Source: Aestuariivivens sediminis | GTDB taxonomy: Bacteria; Bacteroidota; Bacteroidia; Flavobacteriales; Flavobacteriaceae | NCBI RefSeq assembly: GCF_022662105.1 | Contig: NZ_JAKMCP010000003.1 | Location: 434,001 to 498,000 of the forward strand | Direction of reading: 5' to 3' | DNA length: 64,000 nt | Part shown: positions 1-9,948 of the stretch, in pieces | Numbering within the stretch: the stretch's first letter is position 1 | Layout of the letters: every line of letters starts with the position of its first letter | Made by a program: the position numbers and the translations under genes | Notes under the pieces: model-generated | What the model was told of the DNA's origin: nothing | Databases searched by the model: none | What the model saw: the letters and a program-made list of their open reading frames with translations, nothing else

Positions 1-159
1 AAACCATAACCATTATTGCACGTTATTGACCCATCTTATCCGTTCCGGGGTTGTTAAAATTCCTGTTGATAACCCCTGCTCCTTTTTATAGAAAATCATA
101 TATTAATGCTTAAAATTGTGTAATTTTGCATTTTCAAAACGCAACATAATACCTCTACA

Positions 160-3100
160 ATGATTCATTTCTTTGGAAACGTTAACCGCAAGATTTTTGC
201 TGTTCAAACCACAAAAGAATTATCACCTGAAACCATCTCGAAACTAACATGGTTATTTGGCAACCAACCCAAAATAGAACAATCCGCCCTGGCGGATTTT
301 TTTGTTGGTCCACGGGCCGCCATGATTACCCCGTGGAGCACAAATGCCGTGGAAATAACGCAAAATATGGGTGTTTCAGACATCATCCGAATTGAAGAAT
401 TTAAAGTCGTTTCAAAGGATTTTGAAGATTACGACCCCATGATTTTTGAGAAATTCAAAGGTTTAGATCAAGACTCGTTTACCATAAACATTACCCCTGA
501 ACCTGTTTTGAACATTGAGGACATTGCGGCTTATAATGTTCAAGAAGGATTGGCTTTAAGCGATGAAGAGATTAGCTATCTGGAAGGCGTGGCGAAAAAA
601 ATTGGCAGACCGTTAACCGATTCTGAAGTCTTTGGTTTTTCACAAGTGAATAGTGAACATTGTCGTCATAAAATTTTTAATGGAACTTTTGTTATTGATG
701 GTGTGGAAAAACCCTCTTCACTGTTCAAATTAATTAAAAAAACGTCAGAAACCCATCCCAATGACATTGTATCCGCTTATAAAGACAATGTCGCCTTTAT
801 AAAGGGCCCTAAGGTAGAGCAGTTTGCTCCAAAACGGGCCGATATTCCGGACTATTATACCTCTGAAGATTTTGAGTCGGTCATCTCCTTGAAGGCCGAG
901 ACCCATAATTTCCCGACTACCGTAGAGCCCTTTAATGGTGCCGCAACAGGATCGGGTGGTGAAATCCGCGATCGGCTGGCAGGCGGAAAAGGATCCATTC
1001 CCTTGGCAGGAACGGCGGTTTACATGACCTCCTATTCACGATTGTTGGAAAACCGTCCATGGGAACAGGCCTTCGCCGAACGTGACTGGCTGTACCAAAC
1101 CCCCATGGACATCTTAATTAAAGCGTCTAATGGGGCTTCAGATTTTGGGAATAAATTCGGGCAGCCTTTAATTTGTGGATCGGTATTGACCTTTGAACAT
1201 GAAGAGGACACCAGGAAGCTGGGTTTCGATAAAGTCATTATGCTTGCCGGTGGAATTGGTTACGGCAAAAAAGACCAGGCAATAAAAGGAACCCCAAAAA
1301 AAGGGGACAAAATAGTTATTTTAGGTGGTGATAATTACCGTATTGGAATGGGAGGTGCTGCCGTTTCCTCGGCCGATACGGGTGAGTTCGCCTCCGGTAT
1401 CGAATTAAATGCCGTTCAGCGCTCCAACCCCGAAATGCAAAAGCGTGCGGCCAATGCGGTTCGTGGCATGGTGGAAAGTGAAAACAATTATATCGTTTCG
1501 ATTCACGACCATGGTGCCGGTGGGCATCTTAACTGTTTATCGGAATTGGTGGAAGACACCGGTGGGATCATCGACCTGGATGCATTACCTGTTGGCGACC
1601 CAACCTTGTCTGATAAGGAAATAATAGGTAACGAATCCCAGGAACGTATGGGATTGGTTATTGCCGAAAATCATCTGGACACCTTGCATAAGATTGCCGA
1701 TCGCGAACGTTCACCCATGTATACGGTAGGTGATGTCACGGGAGATGATCGCTTTACTTTTACATCCAAATCCAAGGGCAATACCCCTATGGATCTGGCC
1801 TTGGAGGACATGTTTGGCAGTTCCCCAAAAACCATTATGACGGATAACACCGTTAAACAGAACTACGTGGATCTTGCTTACAGTTCGGACAAATTTCAAG
1901 ACTATTTGGAGCAGGTGCTGCAATTGGAAGCTGTGGCCTGTAAAGACTGGCTCACCAATAAAGTAGACCGATGTGTAGGTGGCAAAGTGGCAAAACAACA
2001 ATGTGCCGGTCCACTACAACTCCCTTTGAACAATGTAGGGGTTATGGCTTTAGATTACAAAGGTAAAGAGGGTATTGCCACATCTATAGGACACGCCCCT
2101 ATTTCTGGACTTATTGATCCGAAGGCCGGGAGCAGGAACTCCATAACTGAAGCCTTGACCAATATCATTTGGGCCCCTTTGAAAGAAGGTTTGGAGAATG
2201 TTTCACTATCAGCTAACTGGATGTGGCCTTGTAAAAATGAAGGCGAGGATGCCCGATTATATGAAGCCGTTGAAGCGGTTTCGGAGTTTGCCATAGATCT
2301 GGGGATTAACGTACCAACAGGCAAGGATTCGCTATCCATGAAGCAAAAGTACCCTGATGGTGAGGTTATTGCCCCCGGGACAGTTATTATTTCAGCAGCG
2401 GCGAATTGCACCGATATTAAAAAGGTGGTTGAACCCGTATTACATAGGAATGCAGGTGCCATATACTACATCAATATATCCCAGGACCAATTTAAGTTAG
2501 GCGGTAGTTCGTTTGCACAAATCCTGAACAAAATAGGGCACGATGTCCCAACCGTAAAACAGGCCGGCTATGTTAAAACCGTGTTCAATACCATCCAGCG
2601 CTTAATAGGGGAAGGACAAATTGTTGCGGGTCATGATGTGGCTTCCGGGGGGTTAATTACGACCTTGTTGGAAATGTGTTTTGCAGATAACGATTTAGGA
2701 GCAGAACTGGACTTATCCGCACTCGGAGAAGCAGATTCCTTAAAATTGTTGTTTGCTGAAAATGCCGGGATTGTGATTCAGGGAAAGGATGCTTCAATTG
2801 AATCTGTTTTATCTGATGCCAATATTACATTCTTTAATATTGGAAAAGTGACAAATACCAATGTGCTTAGCATAGTAAACGGGTCTGATGCATTTCCCTT
2901 ACCCGTTTCGACACTTCGTGATGTTTGGTATAAAACCTCCTATTTACTGGATAAAAAACAAACCGCCAATCATCTGGCTGAAGCCCGATTCAACAACTAT
3001 AAAAACCAACCTTTACAATACGTGTTTCCAAAACACTTTACCGGTAAACTGCCTAAACGGCAAACCTCAAGGCCAAAAGCTGCCATTCTCCGGGAAAAAG

Positions 3101-3825
3101 GGAGTAATTCCGAACGTGAAATGGCCAATGCCATGTATTTGGCAGGCTTTGATGTCAAGGATGTACATATGACCGATTTAATTTCAGGACGCGAAACCTT
3201 GGAAGACATCCAGTTTTTAGGAGCCGTGGGTGGATTTAGCAATTCTGATGTCCTGGGTTCGGCTAAGGGTTGGGCAGGCGCCATTAAATACAATGAAAAG
3301 GCCAACAAGACCATTCAGGACTTCTTCAAGCGAGAAGATACCCTGTCCGTTGGGATCTGTAATGGGTGTCAGCTATTTATGGAATTGGAAGAAATTAACC
3401 CGGATCATGACATTCATGGCAAACTAACGTATAACGATTCCCACAAACACGAAAGCGCCTTTACCTCTGTGAAGGTTAAGCCCAATTCGTCTGTGATGCT
3501 GTCTACATTGGCGGGCACCACATTGGGAGTTTGGATTTCCCACGGTGAAGGAAAATTTAGTTTGCCTTATGCTGAAGACCGGTACCATATTGTTGCTAAA
3601 TACAGCTATGAAGACTATCCACATAATCCGAATGGTTCAGATTACAATACGGCCATGATGTGTGACCATACCGGACGTCATTTGGTAACCATGCCTCATA
3701 TTGAACGATCTACCTTTCCATGGAACTGGGCCTATTACCCTGAAGGGCGGCAAGATGAAGTGTCTCCCTGGCTGGAAGCTTTTGTAAATGCGAGAAAGTG
3801 GATTGAGAATAGAGAGCAGGTCTAA
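160..3825 (+). CDS. purL: Phosphoribosylformylglycinamidine synthase, large single-chain type
   Basis: Converts FGAR, glutamine and ATP to FGAM in step four of purine synthesis; cytoplasmic. The 1221-residue length fits the single-chain PurL of proteobacteria and Bacteroidota, with N-terminal, two AIRS-like synthetase and C-terminal glutaminase regions. The glutaminase part begins near residue 970. Its nucleophile sits in GICNGCQ (C1067) and the His/Glu pair in MPHIERS (H1180, E1182), so the triad looks complete. The FGAM synthetase motif around SLKAETHNFPTTVEPFNGAA is intact. The gene is monocistronic and ends at a bidirectional terminator shared with ppdK. TAATTTTG at 121-128 resembles a Bacteroidota -7 element, but I found no well-spaced -33 TTG. 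Start is the only sensible ATG. Confidence 0.98.
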   Translation: MIHFFGNVNRKIFAVQTTKELSPETISKLTWLFGNQPKIEQSALADFFVGPRAAMITPWSTNAVEITQNMGVSDIIRIEEFKVVSKDFEDYDPMIFEKFKGLDQDSFTINITPEPVLNIEDIAAYNVQEGLALSDEEISYLEGVAKKIGRPLTDSEVFGFSQVNSEHCRHKIFNGTFVIDGVEKPSSLFKLIKKTSETHPNDIVSAYKDNVAFIKGPKVEQFAPKRADIPDYYTSEDFESVISLKAETHNFPTTVEPFNGAATGSGGEIRDRLAGGKGSIPLAGTAVYMTSYSRLLENRPWEQAFAERDWLYQTPMDILIKASNGASDFGNKFGQPLICGSVLTFEHEEDTRKLGFDKVIMLAGGIGYGKKDQAIKGTPKKGDKIVILGGDNYRIGMGGAAVSSADTGEFASGIELNAVQRSNPEMQKRAANAVRGMVESENNYIVSIHDHGAGGHLNCLSELVEDTGGIIDLDALPVGDPTLSDKEIIGNESQERMGLVIAENHLDTLHKIADRERSPMYTVGDVTGDDRFTFTSKSKGNTPMDLALEDMFGSSPKTIMTDNTVKQNYVDLAYSSDKFQDYLEQVLQLEAVACKDWLTNKVDRCVGGKVAKQQCAGPLQLPLNNVGVMALDYKGKEGIATSIGHAPISGLIDPKAGSRNSITEALTNIIWAPLKEGLENVSLSANWMWPCKNEGEDARLYEAVEAVSEFAIDLGINVPTGKDSLSMKQKYPDGEVIAPGTVIISAAANCTDIKKVVEPVLHRNAGAIYYINISQDQFKLGGSSFAQILNKIGHDVPTVKQAGYVKTVFNTIQRLIGEGQIVAGHDVASGGLITTLLEMCFADNDLGAELDLSALGEADSLKLLFAENAGIVIQGKDASIESVLSDANITFFNIGKVTNTNVLSIVNGSDAFPLPVSTLRDVWYKTSYLLDKKQTANHLAEARFNNYKNQPLQYVFPKHFTGKLPKRQTSRPKAAILREKGSNSEREMANAMYLAGFDVKDVHMTDLISGRETLEDIQFLGAVGGFSNSDVLGSAKGWAGAIKYNEKANKTIQDFFKREDTLSVGICNGCQLFMELEEINPDHDIHGKLTYNDSHKHESAFTSVKVKPNSSVMLSTLAGTTLGVWISHGEGKFSLPYAEDRYHIVAKYSYEDYPHNPNGSDYNTAMMCDHTGRHLVTMPHIERSTFPWNWAYYPEGRQDEVSPWLEAFVNARKWIENREQV

Positions 3826-3890
3826 TTTGAGATGGCCATGTCATAGATTCCAATACGAAGAATTCCATACCCTAATCTATTTAATCCAAA

Positions 3891-3922
3891 AAAAAGCCTA
3901 AGCGATGTCGCTTAGGCTTTTT
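3891..3922. terminator. Bidirectional terminator between purL and ppdK
   Basis: A perfect 15-bp inverted repeat (arms 3891-3905 and 3908-3922) with a TG centre and a GC-rich core GCCTAAGCGA is flanked by A-runs on the left and T-runs on the right. It can therefore terminate both converging genes. Confidence 0.9.
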
Positions 3923-3942
3923 GAATTTAAAATTAACATGTA

Positions 3943-6672
3943 TTACATGGTTGATTTTATGGCCGCCTGTGCAGATACTAATCTTGCAATTGGCACCCGA
4001 TAAGGTGAGCAACTCACATAATCCATTCCCAGATTGTAACAGAACTCAATGGAACTGGGCTCTCCACCGTGTTCGCCACAAATACCAATTTTTAAATTTG
4101 GTTTAGAACTTCTACCGCGGTCTGTTCCTAATCTCACCAACTGTCCAACACCCTCTTTATCCAATACCTCAAATGGATCTACCTTTAATATCCCCTTCTC
4201 GTAGTATACGGGAAGGAATTTACCAACGTCATCACGGGAATATCCAAAGGTCATTTGGGTCAAATCGTTTGTGCCGAAGGAGAAGAAATCTGCTTTTTCA
4301 GCAATCAAATCGGCCATTAAAGCTGCCCTTGGCACCTCAATCATGGTGCCTACCAAATAGTCGATTGAATCGTTTCGTTCCTCAAAAATCACATCGGCTG
4401 TTCGTCTTATTATTTGTTCTTGAGCTTCAAACTCCTTAACCGTTCCAACCAAAGGAATCATGATTTCTGGTTTACTTTTAATACCGCGCGCTTTCAAATT
4501 AAGAGCAGCCTCTATAATGGCCCGGGTTTGCATTTCAGTAATCTCTGGATAGGTGTTACCTAAGCGGCATCCACGGTGTCCCAACATAGGATTAAACTCT
4601 TCCAGTTCAGCGACTTTATTTTTTACGGCTTGCAAGGAAATGTGCATATCTTCGGCCAGTTCCTTTTGTGTTGCTAACTGGTGAGGCACAAATTCATGCA
4701 ATGGGGGATCTAACAACCTTATGGTAACCGCTAGCCCTTCCATAGCCTCAAAAATACCTTCAAAATCAGAACGTTGCATGGGTAACAAATCTTCTAATGC
4801 TTGTTTACGACCTTTAACCGTATCGGCTAAAATCATTTCGCGCATGGCCTTGATTCTATCGACTTCAAAGAACATATGCTCTGTTCGCGTCAAACCAATA
4901 CCCTGTGCCCCAAAATTCCTGGCCACTTTAGCATCTTTCGGCGTATCGGCATTTGTTCTTACTTTCATTTGACCATATTTATCAGTTAAGGTCATGAGCT
5001 CAGCAAATTCTCCACTCAATTCCGGCTCCATAGTTGCTACCTTACCTTCAAAAATATTACCGGTAGACCCGTTTAATGAGATCCAGTCTCCTTCATGGTA
5101 CTCATGTCCATCAACCGTAAGCGTTCTGGTTTTATAATTAATTTTTAATGCACCGGCTCCGGACACACAGCATTTACCCATACCACGCGCTACAACAGCG
5201 GCATGTGAGGTCATTCCACCACGTGCAGTTAAAATACCCTTTGCAATATTCATACCTTCCAAATCTTCCGGTGAAGTTTCAATACGCACCAGAATGCTGT
5301 TTTTGAATTTAGCGGCTTCGTCTGCAAAGAACACTATTTTACCTGTTGCAGCTCCGGGTGAAGCCGGTAATCCTTGTGCTATAACCTGGGATCTTTTAAG
5401 TGCATCCGGATCGAAAATGGGATGCAATAATTCATCCAACTTATTGGGCTCGATACGTAACAGGGTCTCTTTTTCATCAATCATGCCTTCTTTAAGCAGA
5501 TCCATTGCAATTTTTACCATTGCGGCTCCGGTTCGTTTTCCATTTCTAGTCTGCAATATCCAGAGTTTCCCATCCTGTATGGTAAATTCCATGTCTTGCA
5601 TATCGCGATAATGTTTTTCCAAAACATCCTGATAGGTATTCAATTCTTCAAAAATAGAGGGCATGAGTTCTTCCAATGAAGGGTAATTCTTCAATCGGTC
5701 TTCCTCTTCGATTTTGGCCAATTCTGCCCAACGTTGGGAACCCAAATGCGTGATTTGCTGAGGGGTTCTTACCCCGGCTACAACATCCTCGCCCTGGGCA
5801 TTTATTAAATACTCTCCATTAAAAACATTCTCTCCGGTACCTGCATCTCTGGTAAAGCAAACACCTGTTCCCGAGTTTTCACCCATGTTTCCGTACACCA
5901 TGGCTTGCACGTTTACAGCGGTTCCCCAATCGGCAGGATATCCATGCATGGTTCTGTAATATACCGCACGGTCTCCATTCCAACTGTTAAATACAGCAAT
6001 GATAGCGCCCCATAACTGATCCCAGGGATCGGTAGGGAAATTATGGCCGGTACGTTTTTTTACCGCTTCTTTAAAATCGTATACCAGGTCTTTTAAATCC
6101 TGAACACTAAATTCCGTATCCAATTTAATACCGCGTTTATGCTTTAAATGCTCCATAATTTCTTCAAACGGATCAATATCTTCTTTAGACGCAGGTTTCA
6201 TACCTAAAACCACACCGCCGTACATTTGAATGAAACGCCTGTAAGAATCCCAGGCAAATTGTTCATTATTGGTTTTTTTGGCCAACCCCTGCACCACCTC
6301 ATCGTTTATGCCCAAATTTAAAACGGTATCCATCATGCCCGGCATGGATACACGAGCTCCGGAACGCACGGAAACCAACAATGGATTGGTTTTATCGCCA
6401 AATTTAGATCCCATTAATGTTTCTATATTAGCAATCGATTCCTCCAGCTCATCCTTAATTAATTCTACGACATTCTCTTTTCCCAATGTATTATATTCGG
6501 TACAAACTTCGGTGGTGATCGTAAATCCGGGGGGTACCGGGATCCCTAAGGAACTCATTTCGGCTAAATTGGCCCCTTTTCCTCCCAAAAGATTCTTCAT
6601 TTTACTATTCCCATCGGCGGTTTTATTACCGAATTTATACACTCTTGTCTTTACTTTTTCTAATATTTCCAT
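3943..6672 (-). CDS. ppdK: Pyruvate, phosphate dikinase
   Basis: Interconverts pyruvate + ATP + Pi and PEP + AMP + PPi; cytoplasmic, linking glycolysis and gluconeogenesis. The 909 residues carry the usual order: N-terminal ATP-grasp nucleotide-binding domain (KNLLGGKGANLAEMS near residue 28), the swivelling phosphohistidine domain with GGMTSHAAVV (catalytic H490, regulatory Thr488), and the C-terminal PEP/pyruvate TIM barrel with the acid/base Cys in GICGEHGGEP (C865). It is slightly longer than the 874-residue clostridial enzyme. It stands alone, convergent with purL and divergent from the acyl-CoA synthetase. The regulatory Thr is present, but no PPDK regulatory protein gene lies nearby. 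Confidence 0.97.
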   Translation of the reverse strand: MEILEKVKTRVYKFGNKTADGNSKMKNLLGGKGANLAEMSSLGIPVPPGFTITTEVCTEYNTLGKENVVELIKDELEESIANIETLMGSKFGDKTNPLLVSVRSGARVSMPGMMDTVLNLGINDEVVQGLAKKTNNEQFAWDSYRRFIQMYGGVVLGMKPASKEDIDPFEEIMEHLKHKRGIKLDTEFSVQDLKDLVYDFKEAVKKRTGHNFPTDPWDQLWGAIIAVFNSWNGDRAVYYRTMHGYPADWGTAVNVQAMVYGNMGENSGTGVCFTRDAGTGENVFNGEYLINAQGEDVVAGVRTPQQITHLGSQRWAELAKIEEEDRLKNYPSLEELMPSIFEELNTYQDVLEKHYRDMQDMEFTIQDGKLWILQTRNGKRTGAAMVKIAMDLLKEGMIDEKETLLRIEPNKLDELLHPIFDPDALKRSQVIAQGLPASPGAATGKIVFFADEAAKFKNSILVRIETSPEDLEGMNIAKGILTARGGMTSHAAVVARGMGKCCVSGAGALKINYKTRTLTVDGHEYHEGDWISLNGSTGNIFEGKVATMEPELSGEFAELMTLTDKYGQMKVRTNADTPKDAKVARNFGAQGIGLTRTEHMFFEVDRIKAMREMILADTVKGRKQALEDLLPMQRSDFEGIFEAMEGLAVTIRLLDPPLHEFVPHQLATQKELAEDMHISLQAVKNKVAELEEFNPMLGHRGCRLGNTYPEITEMQTRAIIEAALNLKARGIKSKPEIMIPLVGTVKEFEAQEQIIRRTADVIFEERNDSIDYLVGTMIEVPRAALMADLIAEKADFFSFGTNDLTQMTFGYSRDDVGKFLPVYYEKGILKVDPFEVLDKEGVGQLVRLGTDRGRSSKPNLKIGICGEHGGEPSSIEFCYNLGMDYVSCSPYRVPIARLVSAQAAIKSTM

Positions 6673-6955
6673 GATTTTATAATTTTAAATTCATCGGTAA
6701 AATTACCTTTATTATACGTCTATTTTAATGATAAAAGTCATATTCTGAACAATTTACACAAGCCCTGCATGCCCAAAAAAAAGACCCTAACACCGTATCT
6801 TAAGGGCCTTATTACATGGCTGCTGCTTCCGTATTCGTCCTACTTTACCTTAAAAATCTAACTTTACCCTGTTCCGAACCTGTTCTTTTTTAGGACTTGA
6901 TTTGAAAATCCCTTTTAATTTTATACTTTGCGTCATAGCATCTCATAAATTACGA

Positions 6956-8728
6956 ATGGCGGCCATTACAAGATTATTTGATTTTCCTTATTACCAGTTG
7001 GAGCACTGTCCATTGGACGCTGCGTTGGTTTCAAAACATAAGGGTACCTGGGAAAAAACATCAACGCAGGAGTATATTGACAAAGCGAATGCCATAAGCA
7101 GGGCCCTGCTAAGATTAGGAGTGAAAAAGGATGATAAGATAGCCGTTATTTCTTCAACGAACCGAACGGAATGGAATATTGTCGATATTGGCATCCTTCA
7201 GGTCGGTGCCCAGAATATCCCCATTTACCCCACTATAAGTTCTGAAGATTACGGCTATATATTGAATCATAGCGAGTCCCTCTATTGTTTTGCCTCGGAT
7301 TCTGAGGTGTTAGAAAAAATAAACAAGGTCAAGGCCAAAACTAAATTAAAGGCGGTGTATACCTTCGATTATATTGTTGGCGAGAACCATTATTCCGAAT
7401 TACTGAAATTGGGTGAGGATCCTTCAAACCAAGATCTTGTGGAGGCCAGAAAAGCAGAAGTAGACCCCTATGACCTGGCCACGATTATCTATACTTCCGG
7501 TACCACCGGAAAACCTAAAGGGGTGATGCTGTCGCATTGGAATATTACCAGTAATGTGCTTAACAGTGCCCCCAGAGTGCCTTTGCCCCGTGGACAGACA
7601 CGAGTGCTCAGCTTTTTACCCATATGCCATATTTTTGAACGTGTACTCATTTATGTGTATCAACATGCGGGAACCTCCATTTATTATGCCGAATCCCTGG
7701 ACAAAATAGGAGATAATGCCAAAGAGGTTAAACCCCATATGATGAGTGTGGTTCCACGACTTCTGGAGAAGGTTTATGATAAAATAATGGCAAGGGCCGA
7801 AGAATTGGGCAAATTCAAAAAAAGTTTATTTTTATGGGCGGTGAGATTGGGGGAAATATGGGAACCCTATGCCCAGAATGGATGGTGGTATGAATTTAAA
7901 TTATGGATAGCCTATAGACTTGTTTTTAGAAAATGGCGTGATGCCCTTGGTGGAGAAATCACGACTATGGTATCTGGAAGTGCCGCGCTCCAAACCCGCT
8001 TATCCAGAATTTTTTGCGCAGCCAGAATGCAAATTATGGAGGGTTATGGATTAACCGAGACCTCGCCTGTTGTCTCTGTTGGGATGTATGCGAATAAACA
8101 TTTCAAAATCGGAACGGTGGGCAAACCGATTAAAGGTGTTGAAGTCAAGATTGCAGATGATGGTGAAATTCTCATAAAAGGCCCCAATGTCATGATGGGA
8201 TACTATAAGGATCCTGAAAAAACAGCAAGTGTTATGACCGGTGACTACTTTCATACCGGTGATAAGGGTGAAATAGATAAAGATGGATTTTTAAAGATTA
8301 CCGGTCGTAAAAAAGAAATGTTTAAAACCTCCGGGGGTAAATACATCATCCCAACACTTCTTGAAAATGAATTGAAACAATCACGCTTTATAGAACAGGT
8401 TATGGTCATCGGTGAAGGTGAAAAGATGCCCGCGGCCTTAATACAACCCAACTTTGAATTCATAAAAGAGTGGATGGAACGAAAACAGTATGCCATTGAA
8501 CATTCTAATGAAGCCATGTGTCACTCTGAATTGGTCTGTTCCAGAATACAAAAGGAAGTTAACCGGTGTAATGAAAAATTTGGTAAATGGGAACAAATAA
8601 AGCGTTTCCAATTAACGCCGGAGGTCTGGACTGTGGATAACGGCTTGCTTACGCCCACCCTTAAAATGAAGCGCAGTGTTATTGCCGAAAAATACCACGA
8701 TTTAATTGAACAGATTTATAGACCCTGA
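6956..8728 (+). CDS. Long-chain fatty-acid--CoA ligase (AMP-binding)
   Basis: Activates fatty acids to acyl-CoA through acyl-adenylate. The ATP/AMP P-loop YTSGTTGKPKGVML lies at about residue 179, the adenylate motif GYGLTETSP at about 363, TGD in the hinge region, and the catalytic Lys in TPTLKMKR near residue 570. Size (590 aa) and the RLLEKVYDKI segment fit the FAA1/FadD15-like long-chain group. The reading frame extends 18 codons upstream to a TTG. I prefer the internal ATG, because MAAITRLFDF starts like family members and the extension has no recognisable content. Monocistronic; chain-length specificity cannot be read from sequence. Confidence 0.93.
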   Translation: MAAITRLFDFPYYQLEHCPLDAALVSKHKGTWEKTSTQEYIDKANAISRALLRLGVKKDDKIAVISSTNRTEWNIVDIGILQVGAQNIPIYPTISSEDYGYILNHSESLYCFASDSEVLEKINKVKAKTKLKAVYTFDYIVGENHYSELLKLGEDPSNQDLVEARKAEVDPYDLATIIYTSGTTGKPKGVMLSHWNITSNVLNSAPRVPLPRGQTRVLSFLPICHIFERVLIYVYQHAGTSIYYAESLDKIGDNAKEVKPHMMSVVPRLLEKVYDKIMARAEELGKFKKSLFLWAVRLGEIWEPYAQNGWWYEFKLWIAYRLVFRKWRDALGGEITTMVSGSAALQTRLSRIFCAARMQIMEGYGLTETSPVVSVGMYANKHFKIGTVGKPIKGVEVKIADDGEILIKGPNVMMGYYKDPEKTASVMTGDYFHTGDKGEIDKDGFLKITGRKKEMFKTSGGKYIIPTLLENELKQSRFIEQVMVIGEGEKMPAALIQPNFEFIKEWMERKQYAIEHSNEAMCHSELVCSRIQKEVNRCNEKFGKWEQIKRFQLTPEVWTVDNGLLTPTLKMKRSVIAEKYHDLIEQIYRP

Positions 8729-8860
8729 TTTTAGGATATTAAATAATTATCGGTTTTTCGCTTTCAAAATATTATATCCATAAAAAAATACCATCAAATT
8801 TAAGATATTGACATTTTTTTTATACTTTTATTCACATCTAACTAATTAAAATTAAAAAAA

Positions 8861-9253
8861 ATGAAAACAAAAAATTTACTAGCCGCCGGCGTAGCTGGCG
8901 CCGTTGTTAACTATCTTTTAGGATGGGTCTTTTATGGCATGCTATTTAAAGACAGTTTTCCACAACCAGAAGAAAGCGGTCAGTCTTTGCTAATGATCTT
9001 TCTAGGATGTTTGACCCTCGGATTGTTTATGGCCTATATTTTTATCCAATGGGCCCAAATATCTACAGGGACTACAGGTGCCAAGGCAGGAGCGGTTATA
9101 TCTTTGTTTGTTGCGCTATATTTTGATTTTTTCCAACTGGCCATGAATTCAGAGGTAACCTACCAAATGGTTGGACTGGATGTTATTCTCATGGTGGTAA
9201 TGGGAGCCATTACCGGAGCAGTCATTGGCGCTGTTAACGGCAAAATGGGATAA
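8861..9253 (+). CDS. Small four-helix membrane protein of unknown function
   Basis: 130 residues with about four hydrophobic helices (roughly residues 7-27, 43-63, 74-95, 105-126) rich in Gly and Ala, and short polar loops. Its overall pattern recalls DUF1761-like small membrane proteins, but I do not recognise a diagnostic motif. It is preceded by an AT-rich leader with AACTAATTAAAATT before the ATG and followed by its own hairpin terminator, so it is probably transcribed alone. No enzymatic residues stand out. Function unknown. Confidence 0.75.
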   Translation: MKTKNLLAAGVAGAVVNYLLGWVFYGMLFKDSFPQPEESGQSLLMIFLGCLTLGLFMAYIFIQWAQISTGTTGAKAGAVISLFVALYFDFFQLAMNSEVTYQMVGLDVILMVVMGAITGAVIGAVNGKMG

Positions 9254-9278
9254 TTTAAATCCTTCAATATAACTTCTT

Positions 9279-9308
9279 ACCATGCTCAATTTCGGGCATG
9301 GTTTTTTT
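9279..9308 (+). terminator. Rho-independent terminator
   Basis: Seven-bp stem ACCATGC / GCATGGT (9279-9285 and 9296-9302) with a 10-nt loop, followed directly by seven T residues, 25 nt after the small membrane protein gene. Confidence 0.85.
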
Positions 9309-9562
9309 ATCTGCCCCATAAAACCGACAAACAATTATTTTTTAGTATAAAAATTTTTCCTAAATTGTCCTTTGATTCCCCCTAAGTCTTTCAAAAATTA
9401 ATTTTAAATAAAATTTCACAATGAGAAAGGCGCTTTTCAACTCCTCAAATTATTATAATGACTTCACCGAACATGTCATGTTTAATTTTTCCAATTGTAT
9501 TCCCTATTATTGATCATTTCCTGAACCAAAAGATTATTTAACAACTAACCAAAATTTCCTAT
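9309..9562. other. Intergenic region, no confident gene
   Basis: AT-rich spacer. A 30-codon ATG frame at 9421-9513 (begins MRKALFNSSN) has no recognisable domain or signal and is probably chance. The last 20 nt carry AACTAACCAAAA, which recurs before the SGNH gene at about 10834-10845. Confidence 0.4.
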
Positions 9563-9937
9563 TTGAATCTAAAGCCATCTTTAGCGATAACTATAATAAT
9601 GAGCCTACTTTGCTCAAGTATTTGGGCACTCTACCGGCGCGCCAAACCAGAGTATTATAGCACCTGTCTTGTGGAAGTTGGAAATTTATTTGCTGAAGTA
9701 CGTGTCAACATTGAATCTGCGACTCCTAATACCCTCCTGCTTTTGGAAACTTCCGGGACAGGATATAATGTGAACAGCCTCATGGGTAAAGAAAGGCCAG
9801 ATTTAAAGCAGCATAGCATTGAAATACATGCCATGGACCATGCTATGAATCGCTACACCAAGGCTATGATGAACCGATTCAATGAAGACAGACCTCTCAT
9901 TAATTACAAGAAAAAAATAACTCGTAAAATTCCTTAA
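9563..9937 (+). pseudogene. Decayed or truncated paralogue of the SGNH/AlgX-like protein at 10858
   Basis: A 124-residue frame opening with TTG. Its first 70 residues align without gaps, apart from a two-residue offset, to the start of the 342-residue SGNH protein two genes downstream. MNLK.S, a membrane anchor, W21, L23, Y24 and R26 fall at identical positions, and LLLLETSGTGYNVN lines up with VVILGSSRAYFDIQ. The GSSR nucleophile block is altered (G to E, S to T) and similarity stops at about residue 71. All downstream SGNH sequence, including the catalytic His region, is missing. The ATG of the intact copy corresponds to TTG here. I infer a duplicate that lost its 3' part and is decaying. 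A short expressed membrane-anchored protein cannot be excluded. Confidence 0.55.
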
Positions 9938-9948
9938 AACCAATCCAA

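Noticed and set aside
2055-2462. 135-codon - strand frame inside purL
   Set aside because: Opposite-strand shadow of a highly conserved enzyme; no independent coding signal.
6781-6810. Imperfect inverted repeat (ACCCTAA / TTAAGGG) as a terminator
   Set aside because: It lies between two divergent genes, where no transcript should end, and the stem has a mismatch and a bulge.
9421-9513. 30-codon frame as a small gene
   Set aside because: No hydrophobic segment, no recognisable content and no conserved spacing; kept only as a note in the gap entry.
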